From assembly GCA_029964075.1 (NCBI GenBank), contig CM057149.1, positions 5,342,465 to 5,406,464 of the forward strand: a stretch of DNA of 64,000 bases. The letters run 5' to 3'. Below, one piece after another: positions 1 to 9,840 of the stretch. Within the stretch, counting starts at the first letter, position 1. Every line of letters starts with the position of its first letter. The DNA is from Patiria pectinifera (lineage: Eukaryota > Echinodermata > Asteroidea > Valvatida > Asterinidae). The notes beneath the pieces are model-generated. The model was given only the letters and a program-made list of their open reading frames with translations, searched no databases and was not told the origin of the DNA. The position numbers and the translations under genes were made by a program.

Positions 1-93
1 AAAAAAAGATTTGGAACAAATTGAAAAAAAAAATGTTCAAACACTGTAGGGCTTACATGTTCATCGGGGTGCAAAAATCCTGGACTGCAAATC

Positions 94-310
94 GGTAACG
101 CGAAAGGCATGGGGAGGTTAAAACTGTTCTGAAAATCTCTCCTTCTCTTAGAAAAGAATCAAATTTGGGTTCCAGAGTTTTAAAAACTAATGGACTGGTT
201 GTCTCTCTATTACTTTAAATATTGCTACAAAAATCATAAAATAAACTCGGATGCAATTTAAAAAGAAACTTTCAGAACGGCTCTAACCTCCCCATGCCTT
301 TTGCGTTACC
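94..310. mobile_element. short inverted-repeat element (MITE-like)
   Basis: The ends are inverted repeats: GGTAACGCGAAAGGCATGGG at 94-113 is answered on the other strand at 291-310 with one mismatch. The pairing continues less perfectly inward to about 145 and 258. There is no coding capacity. The structure is that of a small non-autonomous DNA transposon; no clear target-site duplication was seen, so the class is open. Confidence 0.6.
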
Positions 311-569
311 TATGTGCAATCTTTCCCACGTTTACCCCGTGTCTCCACGCGTTTACCGTCCACGTCCCCCATGTGATTAGGGCCATCACCAACCCTTGCA
401 GTTTTGAGCAAGATGCAAGTATCTGCAAAATGGCTTGTTGCTTGTAAGTTGTACATGTAGCAATATGGCATAGCAAGACATCAAAATTCTACATTGTACC
501 ACTAAACCTGCATGGAGTAAATCACCCACAATCTAATATGGGCCTAGGGTATAAAATTAAAAATCTTAC

Positions 570-997
570 CTACCAAGAACAGTGGTGAAGGTTGCCTTGC
601 ATACTTTAATTTTTCTTGGATGACTTTCTGTCAAGAGTGAATACTTGAGATCAATTTTTCTGTTTTTCTTTACTCCCTCGTTCGCTACCGGAATCCGACG
701 TCGGCGGGGACTTATGTCAAGTAGACTCAGAACAACTTGATCTTGAACAACCTTATCAGGATTTGCATAAAATTTGTTGTGATTTAAGGCTAAATCGGCA
801 GCAGACAGGAGGTCGGCGTGGCACAAGCGAGCGTTGTCCTTCGCGGTGTGTGTACACCCAATTGCTGGTACCTTGCCGCCGCCAGTGTACCTCAATTTCT
901 TCTGTTTTTCTCTCGCATGAAAGTCTACCGACCTTCCCCGCTTTCGTGGAACCGGAGACAACAGAACAGATTCCTCTAAGCCATCAAAATTGTTCAT
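570..997 (-). CDS. coding exon of an unrecognised minus-strand gene (partial)
   Basis: An open frame of 142 codons begins at an ATG (MNNFDGLEES...) and ends at a textbook splice donor, read on the minus strand as GGTAG|GTAAG with the last exon base at 570. Without splicing the frame would stop one codon later, so the donor makes sense of the exon's end. The peptide is basic, with a KRGRS stretch near the start, a CTHTAKDNARLCHADLLSAA segment containing His and Cys, and a PRRRRIP cluster. The rest of the gene must lie left of the window. I do not recognise the family. The composition and the His/Cys spacing could fit a DNA-binding or transposon-derived protein, but that is a guess. The 5' end could extend further upstream in frame. 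Confidence 0.5.
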
Positions 998-1423
998 AAT
1001 CTCAACATAAATCAAGAAAAATGAAAGAGTTGTGGCCTAAGTTTACGGTCAAACACGGACGAGGGAGAGACCAAAGCTGCGCACGCGCGGAAGGTGTAGA
1101 CTGGTTTCCTGTCCTACTGCGTTATGCTGGACCTGGGTCCGGTTCTGGATAGGACGCGGCCGTACTACGTTGTTGTATTTCAGAGCTGGAGGGGCAGTAT
1201 ACCAGTCTAATGGATATGTCGCGCAATGCAGAAAAACAGCGGTGGCGTTTATCGCGGTTTGCAACAAAAGACTGTTTCCAGTCACCTATTGGTGTGGGAT
1301 TTATCGCAGTCTGCCCGAAAATAAACTCGGAACTTGAGCGCTCTATCAGTACGTGATGAATTGAAAGTGATATCTCAGATTTTTTGGATTTGGCGTTTAT
1401 CGCGTTTTGCGATGAAACTCTTC
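998..1423. other. intergenic stretch upstream of the minus-strand exon
   Basis: No exon was recognised. Two related short stretches with GTTTATCGCG wording occur (about 1245 and 1395), suggesting an old duplication. It may hold the promoter and 5' leader of the minus-strand gene ending at 570, but no TATA box or other core element was identified. Confidence 0.3.
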
Positions 1424-2060
1424 ATATTGGCCCAGCAGGCGGGATTCGAAACCGGGTCACAGCAGTGGAAGGCGGGGAAAGCGTACCGCTACGCCAACCT
1501 CAATCTCCAAATTGGAGCGCTACTTTTTGTGTTTCCATCAAACATTTCGAAACCTCTACTTCACGGTGTTTTGCATTTCAGGTTTCTTTAACTCTATTTC
1601 TTAAAAGGGGGAATTCATGGTAAACCCTTCAAGCAATAGTGTCAACATGGATTCGATTCTTTCCTTTTTTTTCTCTCGTGAACACCAAGGACATGTGTGA
1701 ATTTATGTAAACATACCGATCGTTTCAGTTTCAGTTTCTTACATTTCCGTTCAGCGCGGATTTTCTAGCCATATTATAATGCCGACATCAATTTATTGAA
1801 CTGATTTCCAGTTGCATCCATCATCAGCTGACTCTATAAATAACATATTTTGTCAAGTTTTACAGTTTTCTTTCAATGATAAGTCCAATTCCATTCTTTT
1901 TTGAGAGTGTAGCATTACTAGGAAACAATGCAGGGAATCCTACATGAATCGCCCATCAATTTACAACGCTATAATTTGCAAGGGGAAAAAAAACAACTTT
2001 TTTTCCGAATGATGGAAACGAAAATCCATTGTCTTCTCAATTTCCTTATAACATTTTTTA
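1424..2060. repeat. repeat block A, first copy, with tRNA-like end
   Basis: This block is nearly identical to 17130-17745. Its left end, read on the minus strand (about 1510 to 1430), contains a GTAGCGGTA stretch and GGTTTCGAATCCC, which resemble the A and B boxes of RNA polymerase III tRNA promoters, so the block carries a tRNA-derived (SINE-like) head. In this copy block A comes before block B; in the second copy the order is reversed. Confidence 0.7.
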
Positions 2061-2065
2061 CAAAC

Positions 2066-2500
2066 TTTTGATAGGAATGAATTTTCAAGCACAAAGAGTC
2101 CAAAATCAGAGCAATGACATACGATTACACTACGCAGGGTTATGTTGACACTTCATTAATTTTTTCACACTTTACCTGGTTTTAAAGGATACACTTTTTG
2201 AACTTCCGACTTCAATTTGGGTCGTTCCCCGCACTTTTCAAAATGTGTTCAACTGATCTGTGCATATAATTCTCATGCATAGGACTTAATTCTGAGGGTT
2301 TTTTTATTAATAAGATAGCGAGTGGACAAATACAGAATATCGTATTATAACCACTTTATTTTTCTATTGGTGAAAATGTCCACGTTGCCCGATCCCAAAA
2401 TTGAATATACCACGGAGTATATGTCATGAACAAAATGCTGCTGCTGCGCGCTATTTCAATCCACTGTTGCCCGAAAGCCTGACGAAACCTATAGAGAGGA
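2066..2500. repeat. repeat block B, first copy
   Basis: Near-identical to 16597-17030, from CTTTTGATAGGAATGAATTT through AAAGCCTGACGAAACCTATA. It ends about 55 bases before exon 2 of adaptor copy 1. No coding frame is supported. Confidence 0.7.
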
Positions 2501-2556
2501 GACAATGGGAAATACAAATGGTGGTAATTTTAAGTCTACATTAATTGTCTTTCTAG

Positions 2557-2741
2557 ATCCTCGTCTGGATGACAAACTATACACGGGGGTCACTGCCATG
2601 ATGAACAGCAACCCCATGCCGACTGTTGTTCGCGTACTGGAAGGCTATAGTGGGTCTGATTACTCAGAATGCGTGGATCAAGAGGACGTCATACGCATCA
2701 GCCACATCGAGGAGAAAGTTCGAAGATATAGCAAAGAAAGA
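2557..2741 (+). CDS. adaptor copy 1, exon 2 (CABIT)
   Basis: The acceptor is TTTCTAG|AT and the donor AGA|GTGCGT. It encodes PRLDDKLYTGVTAMMNSNP through RRYSKER, with the CABIT-typical MPTVVRVLEGY segment. It has the same length (185 nt) as in copy 2. Confidence 0.85.
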
Positions 2742-5700
2742 GTGCGTGCCATTATGTTGGGTTTGGTTTAGGGTTGGGGTAACAGAGATAGGGGCAGAGA
2801 GGGTAGGATTATTCAGAATAGGGAGGGAATCATGGATAGGGTCTGAGATGGGGTGGAGTTATCAGTTGGGGTTGAGTTGGGATAAACGGTAGTATCGGGG
2901 ATGATCTGAGATCAGCTTTGGATAATTATGAGGTCTTGGGTGGTGGATCGGGGCTGATGGAGAAGGGGAATACAGACGATGAGGGGTTGGCACAGTGGCT
3001 CCGGTGGGGTAATTATAAGAGTATCAGCGATACAGCATGAATGGGCTTCCGTGGCTAGGGTAGGGTTGTTTTGGGTAGGTGATGGGTAGGGTGCAGGAGC
3101 TGGGGTAGAGTTTACATCCCTTGATATAGGCTGTGGTGTAGGATTATCAGCAATGGGCCCTGAGTAGGGTTATCATGGATAGGACGGGTACAGTCTGTTA
3201 TCAGAGAAAGGGGATACAGTCTATTCTCAGTCATCAGGTAAAGGGGTTTGTCAAGATTAAATAAGATGGGATAGGGCCTGAGCTGGGATGCAGGTTTGTT
3301 GGGATAAGGCCGGATTGGGAACAGGGGCTGGTATAAGAATATTAGGCATAGGGGCTGGGTGCCATAGCCTTGGGGTATGTTTTTAAAATGTAGGTCTGGT
3401 AACGGTTATAAGATTAAACAAACAGTTTAAAACAGCAAAGACCATAATGACAACATTTAAGTCTTGTATTCATTCTCTTGATTTTCCCATAGATTCTGAT
3501 TGCGCAAAATCAGGTAGGTCACCGACTTGAGCTCCACAAAGACATGGATTGTGCCCACTTCACCACCATGATGTCCGCACTGTTTCTGCACATGTCCGAA
3601 CTCACTGAGCTGCCTTTCCCACAGGTGAAAAATAAAGAGAATGAATTACTACCAGAGAGATCTTTGTACCATTAGTATAACATGTAATTAATACAGTCTG
3701 TCTAAAAAAAATGCAAACAAAATATAACAGAATGCCAGACGTAGAATGGTTTAAAAGATCCACCTTTCCACTTTCAAATGAGACATCAAACGTTCAAATT
3801 AATCTGATAAGTTTTGACCGAATTATGTGTCATTTCCCAAGAGAGGTCAAATTGGCCATGGGACCAAGTTTTTAAATGCAGTGATAATCGATTTTGTTTG
3901 GATGTGTAAGTGTTGCAATGTGGCTGCACTGTCGGTGATTACATCCCTTCCCACCTCAACATGTCCTCCCTCTGGTGTCATTGTCTCTCAGTGCTAAACA
4001 TGTTTAGCATGTAAACATGATGTGTTTAGAAGAGTGTTTACTCGCTTAACACATTTTTTTGTAGGCCAGGCAATGTATGCACACAGAGGCAATTAGGCTA
4101 CCTTTGTCCCAATGCCTAAAATTGAAAACTTGGTCCCATGGTCAATTTGACCTCTCTTTGAAAATTACTCATAACTAACTCTGTCAAAAATTTTCAGATT
4201 TGAACGTTTGCTGTCTCATTTTAAAGTGGAAAAGTGTATTTTTCAAACCATACCTATTTTATCTATTTTGAATACACATTCTAGGTCTAGCACTCCGTTA
4301 TATTTTGTTTGCATTTTATTTTAGAAACACCTTTGAATTTGTGTTCCTTTGCAGCGAGTGCGTGTAGTTGAGGAAACCAACTTTGAGAAGCGCAAACCCA
4401 AGGAGGAGAAGGTCTTCAAGTTGTTGTCTTTTAAGACTGACCTGCAGGTGATTGCCACGCGATCCAGGAAGCCAGGCCTGCTCTCAATTCCACTCTCTGT
4501 GCCTATTTCCCTCCACACAACTTCTTTCAAGGTATGTCATCGAATTTCTTTGTACCGACGTTCAGATTTGTTTTGTATTTCGTAAGGTGTACAAACTTTA
4601 ACAGAGTGTACAGAAAAATTTCGACAAATTCAGCAATGTCAGTAAGGTGAAATATTTTGATGGCAAATTCAACCATACATCACACCTGATCCGAATCGCG
4701 TTAGAATCGCGCCAACGCAGCTTGTGAATATTCAAATGGACGCGGTACGCGCAACATCTGAGACAAACAAAACTTAGCTTACAAAAATTCCATAGGGTTG
4801 TCTAAGGGGCGTGGCTAACTCCCACACGCCGGCGATGGGTCAATGGACCGACCCAGTAAGCCCCTCCCACTGCGCACGTGGGCAAATTAACACGTGCTCC
4901 TTTCCAATGCCACACTGCATTTTCCTGTCGCGCGAATCATACGCGCGTGCACGCATGTCGGACTTTTGTGCACGCATGTCGGACATGGGCGTCGCCAGGA
5001 TTTTTTCTAGAGGGGGGCAAAAAAAAAATTTGCTAAAAAATGCTTGTATTTCTCAACATATTCTCGATTTATCAGTTTTAGAGGGGGGCAGGGACATTTT
5101 GCCCCCCCCCCCAACTCATTAAATTTACACCACTTTGTCTTCGCGCCTCTTTTTCATTTTCTTCTTTTTCTTTTTTTTCTTCCTTTTTTTAATTTTTTTA
5201 ATTTGCTTTAATTTTTTTAATTTGCTTTTCCAGGGGGGGGGGGGCCCCCTCGTGACGCCCATGATGTCGGACATAAATCACGGCTGTGATTGGTCAGAAT
5301 ACCATGGGGCGGTGCTTACTGGATCGGTCCATGTCGTGGAACTGCTAAGCAAAATACATGTATATATTGCTTTAAGCACCGATTGTCTGAGAACAAGTCA
5401 CAAGCTATCTACATGGCATGGCATCTTAGCTGGTATTCTGTTGCTGCTTAGCTCTTCTTTTTTTGCTGAACAAATTGTATGTAATTAGCATCTCCATGAG
5501 TTTCTTCTTGGAGGACATGATCAAATGGCTCCTTTTTATGTCTATCTTTAGGACAAGACTGTCCAATCCTGTCTTCCGCCCTTGTTTCCCCCTGTCAATC
5601 TCACCTGGGGTATCCGGGAGTTCGGCAGGCCCACTCTGCCCGAACCGCTCAGAGAAATTTGCCAGCCCCTGCCCGAACCACTCCGTGGATGGCTGGAAAG

Positions 5701-8700
5701 CTTTGAAGGTATTGGTCGATAACAGGTTTGAGCTAATCTTAGGGATTAGAAATTTGCTTGGTATTCATATTCAAGCTCACGTAGATTTAAGTAATACTGT
5801 CTGATATTAAAGATATGCAGTTCAGTGAACCATTTCAACACATTTTCTTTATCCGGACATCGTCCAAACAAAATGTCACAAACAAACGTACAATTACTGC
5901 TGAAGATAAAGTCCGTTACCTTCCACAAAAGTAACATCGTCCACTTCGAACTTTCAGTCTAGAACCCTGAATTCTCTTCGATCTCAACATTCTCCTTAAC
6001 ATTGTCCAATGGAGCAATTTCAGTCAAGTGGCTTGCTTGGAAACAAGACAATCGTGTCAATCTGCAGTCTGGAAACCTTCATACTTTGGAAAAGGCTCCC
6101 CCCCCAGAGCACTGACATAACTGGCTGGTTTGAATGACTTTAGTTCATGTTTTTTTCTTCATTAATTTTTAGGAAAGGAGCATGTTTGCAAAGTGGCCAA
6201 AGTCTCCAAGGAAGACTTGATCCAGGATCTCAAGGAGATGACCAACTACACCAAGGACCTGACCAACAGAATTGCCTTCCTGGATCAGGTCGACAAACCA
6301 CTCATCCCGACTCGTGACAAGCCTGTGGCACGGCCAAGACCCCCTACCAAACCGTTAACGCACATGTCTCTCCCTGCAAAACCTGACATAAAGCCTGTTG
6401 TTTGTTCCCCAAAGCCCAAATTGACCCCTAAGCCCAAACCTCGTAGGTACACTGCGCCGCAGCAGCCCAGTGACTCCAAGGTGTTGAACAAGCGTAGAGT
6501 CAGTACTGATGATGGTTATGAGGTTCCTGATGTATTTGCAGGCAGGTGAGTCATGGCAGCAATATCACTGACCACCAAATCCTGGGTTATTCCCAAGCTT
6601 TTATGGATCCTTCTATGTGATATAATGGAAGATGGATGCTATATTTTAGAGTTGTGCGTGGTAAATAAATGCATACATTTTCTCATCTCCCATGCTATTG
6701 ACTCAGTAATATAATCCCGAACAAAAGCAACCAAAGACGTTTTTGTTTGTTTCTGGACTCAAAGGAGTGTCCCACTCCAATAAAGTTGCTTATACAAACA
6801 GTTTGGTTTACAAATCTTGATGATCCTTTTGGGTTTTCTTTTTGGGACAGTGATATAGAGGAGGAAGGTGATGAATATGAAGTTGTACCAGATGTAAACG
6901 ACCCTACAAAACCTCTGGATGTAACCAGTCAAGAGCTGAAGATCATACTGCAACAGAAGGAAAAGGTTACTAATCAAGCAAAATTCGTTCAGAAGAAATT
7001 TAGTCCATGAAAAGTCTAGAATATTCTTTGTTTCTGTAGCAAACACCAAGACAATTGAGATACATACTTACAGTGAATATTTTGGGTGCATACTGTGATG
7101 CTCACTTAATGAACTGCTTTTTTTTTCATCATCAAAATCTGTGTTCTGTCGGGCATGAAATCTTGGAAGTCTATCTCAAGTCTGTTTGGATTTTACATTG
7201 AATTGCTCATTTTCCAAAGTTTACATCCCATTAAACGTAGAGTAGATCATTTGCAGCTATCTAAAAAGTAACTGTCCAAATTATTGTTGAAAGTTACTTG
7301 GTTTAAAGATAGTAATGGCACTAAACTCCCTGTGAAATTAGTACTTCTGGCATGCTGTCATTTTGAAGAAAACAATAAAAGGTCATTTTTAAAGATGAGT
7401 CAAGTGACGCATTTTTTTGGAAATTTCCGTTAATAGTTGCTTTTTTAATTGGCCAAATCCGTGAATGGGTGCGCGCAAGCGTTGACACAACGCACATACA
7501 TGCGTCTTTGATACTATTCGTCGGTTCAGTGCTTGACATCGCGTAGCTGCAGTCAGCTGAATTAGAACGTGTTCCGGATGCTGATTTCGGGCACAATTTA
7601 AATATGACTCGGCAACTTTTGAATTGAAATCGAGATCCTAGCATATTATTTTCTCGGAACATACAGCATTCACAGAGCTAAAACTTCATCAGGTTAGTTG
7701 TTAAGCACCCGTCTTAAGATTTTGAGCACTTTGGTTGCTTCAAACGAAACAAATGCACAAATGACAAATGATCTACTCTACCTTTAAAACAAACTAAGGC
7801 ACTATCCATCTGAAACCTTGGAACTTGTGGTAAACAAAACATCTTGCAAAATATTCCATTGCAGAAAATAGCCTCACTGAAGGAAGAAAATGAACAGCTG
7901 AAGGAGAAATGCAAGGTTTGTACAATTGAATAACCATCATTACCGGCTGTACCTACAAAGCAAGTAAATTATGTATGATATAATTATTGCACATGATATG
8001 ATAAATCGCAATTTACTTGTTCTGATATTTATAGTACAAGTGTCAAATTATCTTGTTTAAAGATTAAATTCAGAACATTTTTGGCTGCAATGTTGGTGAG
8101 CATCAAGTGGAATAAAAATAGATACCAATGAAATATGAATAGAATCAACATACTTCAGTTTTTGTCTTGTGGCCAGTGGCGTAGCCACCGGGGGGGGGCG
8201 TGGGGGCGACCGCCCTCCCCCCCATGAAACCTTGTCGGCCCCCCCCCTCCCCCCCCCCCACTGAGATTTTGAGTTTCTAAAAAAAATATCATTGGTCTAC
8301 ATGACGCCATGGGCCCTATTATGTACTACAATGTATCTTTTGCTTACAAACTATTGGTTAAAGTGGTCAGAAATTGCCTCAGATAGCACCACAGAGCATT
8401 TAGAATCCAAAATTTTTCGGGGCCCTTAAGCGGGTCCAGAGCCCCACGCCTATAGCTCAGAATTCTGGTAGCTGATTCAATGACTCCAACCTCAAAAACA
8501 ATGTTCACAAAATGTTCTTATGCCTTTAGCTGAGAAAACCTCGAAAATTATGTTTAAATTATTATCTTTTGTGCTAAGATAATTATTGGTTAAAGTGGTA
8601 AGAAATTGCCTCAGATCACACCACAGAGCATCGAAAATCCAATATTTTTCGGGGCCCTAAGCGGGCCCTGAACCCCACGCCGATACCTCAGAATACCGAT

Positions 8701-9555
8701 AGCTGATTCAATGTCTCCAAATTCGAAAACGATGTTCAAATAATTATCTTTTGCCAAGAAAATATTAGTTAAAGCATGGAGGAAAGTCGTAAGAATTTGC
8801 TTCAAATCCCACCACAGAACATCTAGAATCCAATTTTTTCGGGGCCCTTAAGCGGGCCCCGAACCCCACGCCGTAAGGGCTTCGCGCTTGCATCAGTTAT
8901 GATCAAGGTATGTCCCCGCCCCCCACACTTTTGAGAAGCGATTGACGCCCCTGCTTGACGCCCCCATGAAATGTTCCAGCCCCCCAGCACCCCCCCCCCC
9001 ACTGAAAAATTCATGGCTACGCCTCTGCTTGTGGCCATTTTACCTTTACAGATTCAACCGTTACTATGTCAGACATCCCCCCCCAAAAAAACTGATGTGA
9101 ATATCCTAATACTAATTTCTTTTGTATTCCGTTAGAAACTCGAAAAAGAAAAGCAGGAAATACGAGTGTCCAACTTCAAAAACGTTGATGAAATCAACCG
9201 GCTTCAGGCTGAGATTGATCGTGTGTTGGCCAGAAACGATGGCGGCATTTACGACCGCCTTATTCCCACCGAGAGGCCCCTACCAACCCTGCCCACCAGT
9301 CCCAATGCGGTCATCTATAACAGCCCTCACGATCTGCTGTCCGAGAGGGTCTTGATGTCTCGCGCCGACATTGAAGGTGTGTCAGACATACTGCGGCAGC
9401 TCAACTTGGGTAAGTACGTGGAGAAGTTCAGAGAAGAAGCGGTGGACGGTGCATTACTGGTCACTCTTGACGATTCAGTTTTGAAGGAGGATTTGGGTAT
9501 GACCGGCTTACATGCACGTAAGTTACTGTTGGAGGTTAAGAAATATACAAAATAG
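2557..9555 (+). CDS. GAREM/THEMIS-like CABIT-SAM adaptor, copy 1 (exons 2-9; exon 1 not seen)
   Basis: Eight exons are intact and in phase: 2557-2741, 3493-3624, 4355-4531, 5552-5708, 6173-6545, 6851-6965, 7865-7915, 9136-9555, giving 536 codons plus stop after the split first codon. The product holds most of a CABIT domain (exons 2-4/5), a proline-rich linker with SH3-ligand-like RPRPPTKP, tyrosine motifs GYEVPD and EYEVVPD, a short coiled coil, and a C-terminal SAM domain (SRADIEGVSDILRQLNLGKY... to the end). CABIT plus SAM is the architecture of GAREM, an adaptor for GRB2 in receptor tyrosine kinase/MAPK signalling; THEMIS shares the CABIT domain. Function here is inferred from that family. 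No match to the first exon of copy 2 (N-terminus and start of CABIT) was found between 1 and 2556, so copy 1 either begins left of the window or is 5'-truncated. Exons match copy 2 much better than introns do, which suggests both copies are under selection. Orthology to a named vertebrate gene is uncertain. Confidence 0.85.
2742..3410. repeat. G-rich degenerate repeat in intron 2, copy 1
   Basis: The plus (transcribed-sense) strand is loaded with runs of three to four G separated by short spacers, such as GGGTTGGGGTAACAGAG and GGGATAGGGCCTGAG, over roughly 650 bases. It is a degenerate simple repeat shared with copy 2 (21043-21700). Confidence 0.75.
3493..3624 (+). CDS. adaptor copy 1, exon 3 (CABIT)
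   Basis: The acceptor is CCCATAG|ATT and the donor CACAG|GTGAAA; 44 codons in phase 0. It encodes ILIAQNQVGHRLELHKDMDC through LTELPFPQ. Copy 2 differs at two residues (V/I and E/G). Confidence 0.85.
4355..4531 (+). CDS. adaptor copy 1, exon 4 (CABIT)
   Basis: The acceptor is TTTGCAG|CGA and the donor TTCAAG|GTATGT; 59 codons. The encoded peptide, RVRVVEETNFEKRKPKEEKV through SLHTTSFK, is identical in both copies, the most conserved exon of the gene. Confidence 0.88.
4845..5330. mobile_element. inverted-repeat DNA element in intron 4, absent from copy 2
   Basis: Ends are imperfect inverted repeats: GGACCGACCCAGTAAGCCCC at the left is answered by GGTGCTTACTGGATCGGTCC at the right. Copy 2 reads straight across the site (GGGTCAATTTCGTGG near 23446), so this is a clean insertion in copy 1. 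A second element is nested inside (4984-5263). Confidence 0.75.
4984..5263. mobile_element. hAT-type MITE nested in the intron 4 element
   Basis: Terminal inverted repeats are CATGGGCGTC at both ends, and the element is flanked by the 8-bp duplication ATGTCGGA (4976-4983 and 5264-5271). Eight-base duplications are typical of hAT transposons. Its inner part (GAGGGGGGCA..., long G, C and T runs) is shared in inverse orientation with 49718-49983. Confidence 0.85.
5552..5708 (+). CDS. adaptor copy 1, exon 5
   Basis: The acceptor is TCTTTAG|GAC and the donor TTTGAAG|GTATTG; 52 codons plus one base. It encodes DKTVQSCLPPLFPPVNLTWG through RGWLESFE, and joins to exon 6 through a split Gly codon. 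Confidence 0.85.
6173..6545 (+). CDS. adaptor copy 1, exon 6 (proline-rich)
   Basis: The acceptor is TTTTTAG|GA and the donor GCAG|GTGAGT. It starts KEHVCKVAKVSKEDLIQDLK, runs through a proline-rich section (RPRPPTKPL, PKPKLTPKPKP) and ends DDGYEVPDVFAG. GYEVP fits the pYxxP type of SH2-binding site (CRK-like). It is 24 nt shorter than copy 2 exon 6 because copy 2 has more SPKP repeats. Confidence 0.85.
6851..6965 (+). CDS. adaptor copy 1, exon 7 (acidic, coiled-coil start)
   Basis: The acceptor is GGGACAG|T and the donor GGAAAAG|GTTACT. It encodes DIEEEGDEYEVVPDVNDP through ILQQKEK. The donor is chosen because it keeps phase 0 with exon 8 and continues the coiled coil. Reading past it gives 14 more residues and a stop, a feature conserved in copy 2. 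Confidence 0.75.
7235..7783. mobile_element. TTAA-flanked MITE in intron 7, copy 1
   Basis: Ends are inverted repeats (ACGTAGAGTAGATCATTTG; the right end is CAAATGATCTACTCTACCT) flanked by TTAA at 7231-7234 and 7784-7787. TTAA duplications point to piggyBac- or Kolobok-type elements. The orthologous insertion is present in copy 2 (25392-25869), so it predates the gene duplication. A relative sits in SLC25A20 intron 8. Confidence 0.8.
7865..7915 (+). CDS. adaptor copy 1, exon 8 (coiled coil)
   Basis: A 17-codon microexon with acceptor TTGCAG|AAA and donor TGCAAG|GTTTGT. It encodes KIASLKEENEQLKEKCK, a heptad-like segment linking exon 7 to exon 9. Confidence 0.82.
8174..9027. mobile_element. 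hAT-type MITE in intron 8, copy 1 only
   Basis: The left end is CAGTGGCGTAGCCA and the right end TGGCTACGCCTCTG, flanked by the exact 8-bp duplication CTTGTGGC (8166-8173, 9028-9035). Copy 2 has the unoccupied site with one CTTGTGGC at 26254-26261. The interior contains three tandem units around TTTTTCGGGGCCC (about 8405, 8645 and 8835). No transposase frame is present. Confidence 0.92.
9136..9555 (+). CDS. adaptor copy 1, exon 9 (SAM domain, stop)
   Basis: The acceptor is CCGTTAG|AAA and the stop TAG is at 9553-9555. It encodes the end of the coiled coil (KLEKEKQEIRVSNFKNVDEI), a linker with tyrosines (IYDRLIP, VIYNSPHD) and PLPTLP, then a SAM domain of about 63 residues ending HARKLLLEVKKYTK. 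The SAM part is identical to that in copy 2. Confidence 0.92.
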   Translation, partial: KLEKEKQEIRVSNFKNVDEINRLQAEIDRVLARNDGGIYDRLIPTERPLPTLPTSPNAVIYNSPHDLLSERVLMSRADIEGVSDILRQLNLGKYVEKFREEAVDGALLVTLDDSVLKEDLGMTGLHARKLLLEVKKYTK

Positions 9556-9840
9556 GCTGCTTGAGGGGTTACGCAATTTTCGGGTAACTTTTTTTTGTGG
9601 AAATGATTTCATTTGAAATTGTCATAAATTTGGTTCATTGAGGTACACTTTGCTAAATTGTCAGTGAATATTTAAGAAACATCATCACATAAATGCTTCC
9701 TTTTAGGTGATCATGCAGGGTTAGGAGTTTACTCAACAAGAGAGGGGTTATTATTTTTGGAGGGGTTGAGCTTAGCATTAAGGTCAGTTATCACCAGAAA
9801 CCTGCAATTAAATTGTTAATACCTTAGTAAAATATATATA

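Noticed and set aside
2505..2771. Alternative start MGNTNGG... for adaptor copy 1
   Set aside because: The frame upstream of 2557 is repeat/intron sequence with no match in copy 2, and the acceptor TTTCTAG is shared by both copies.
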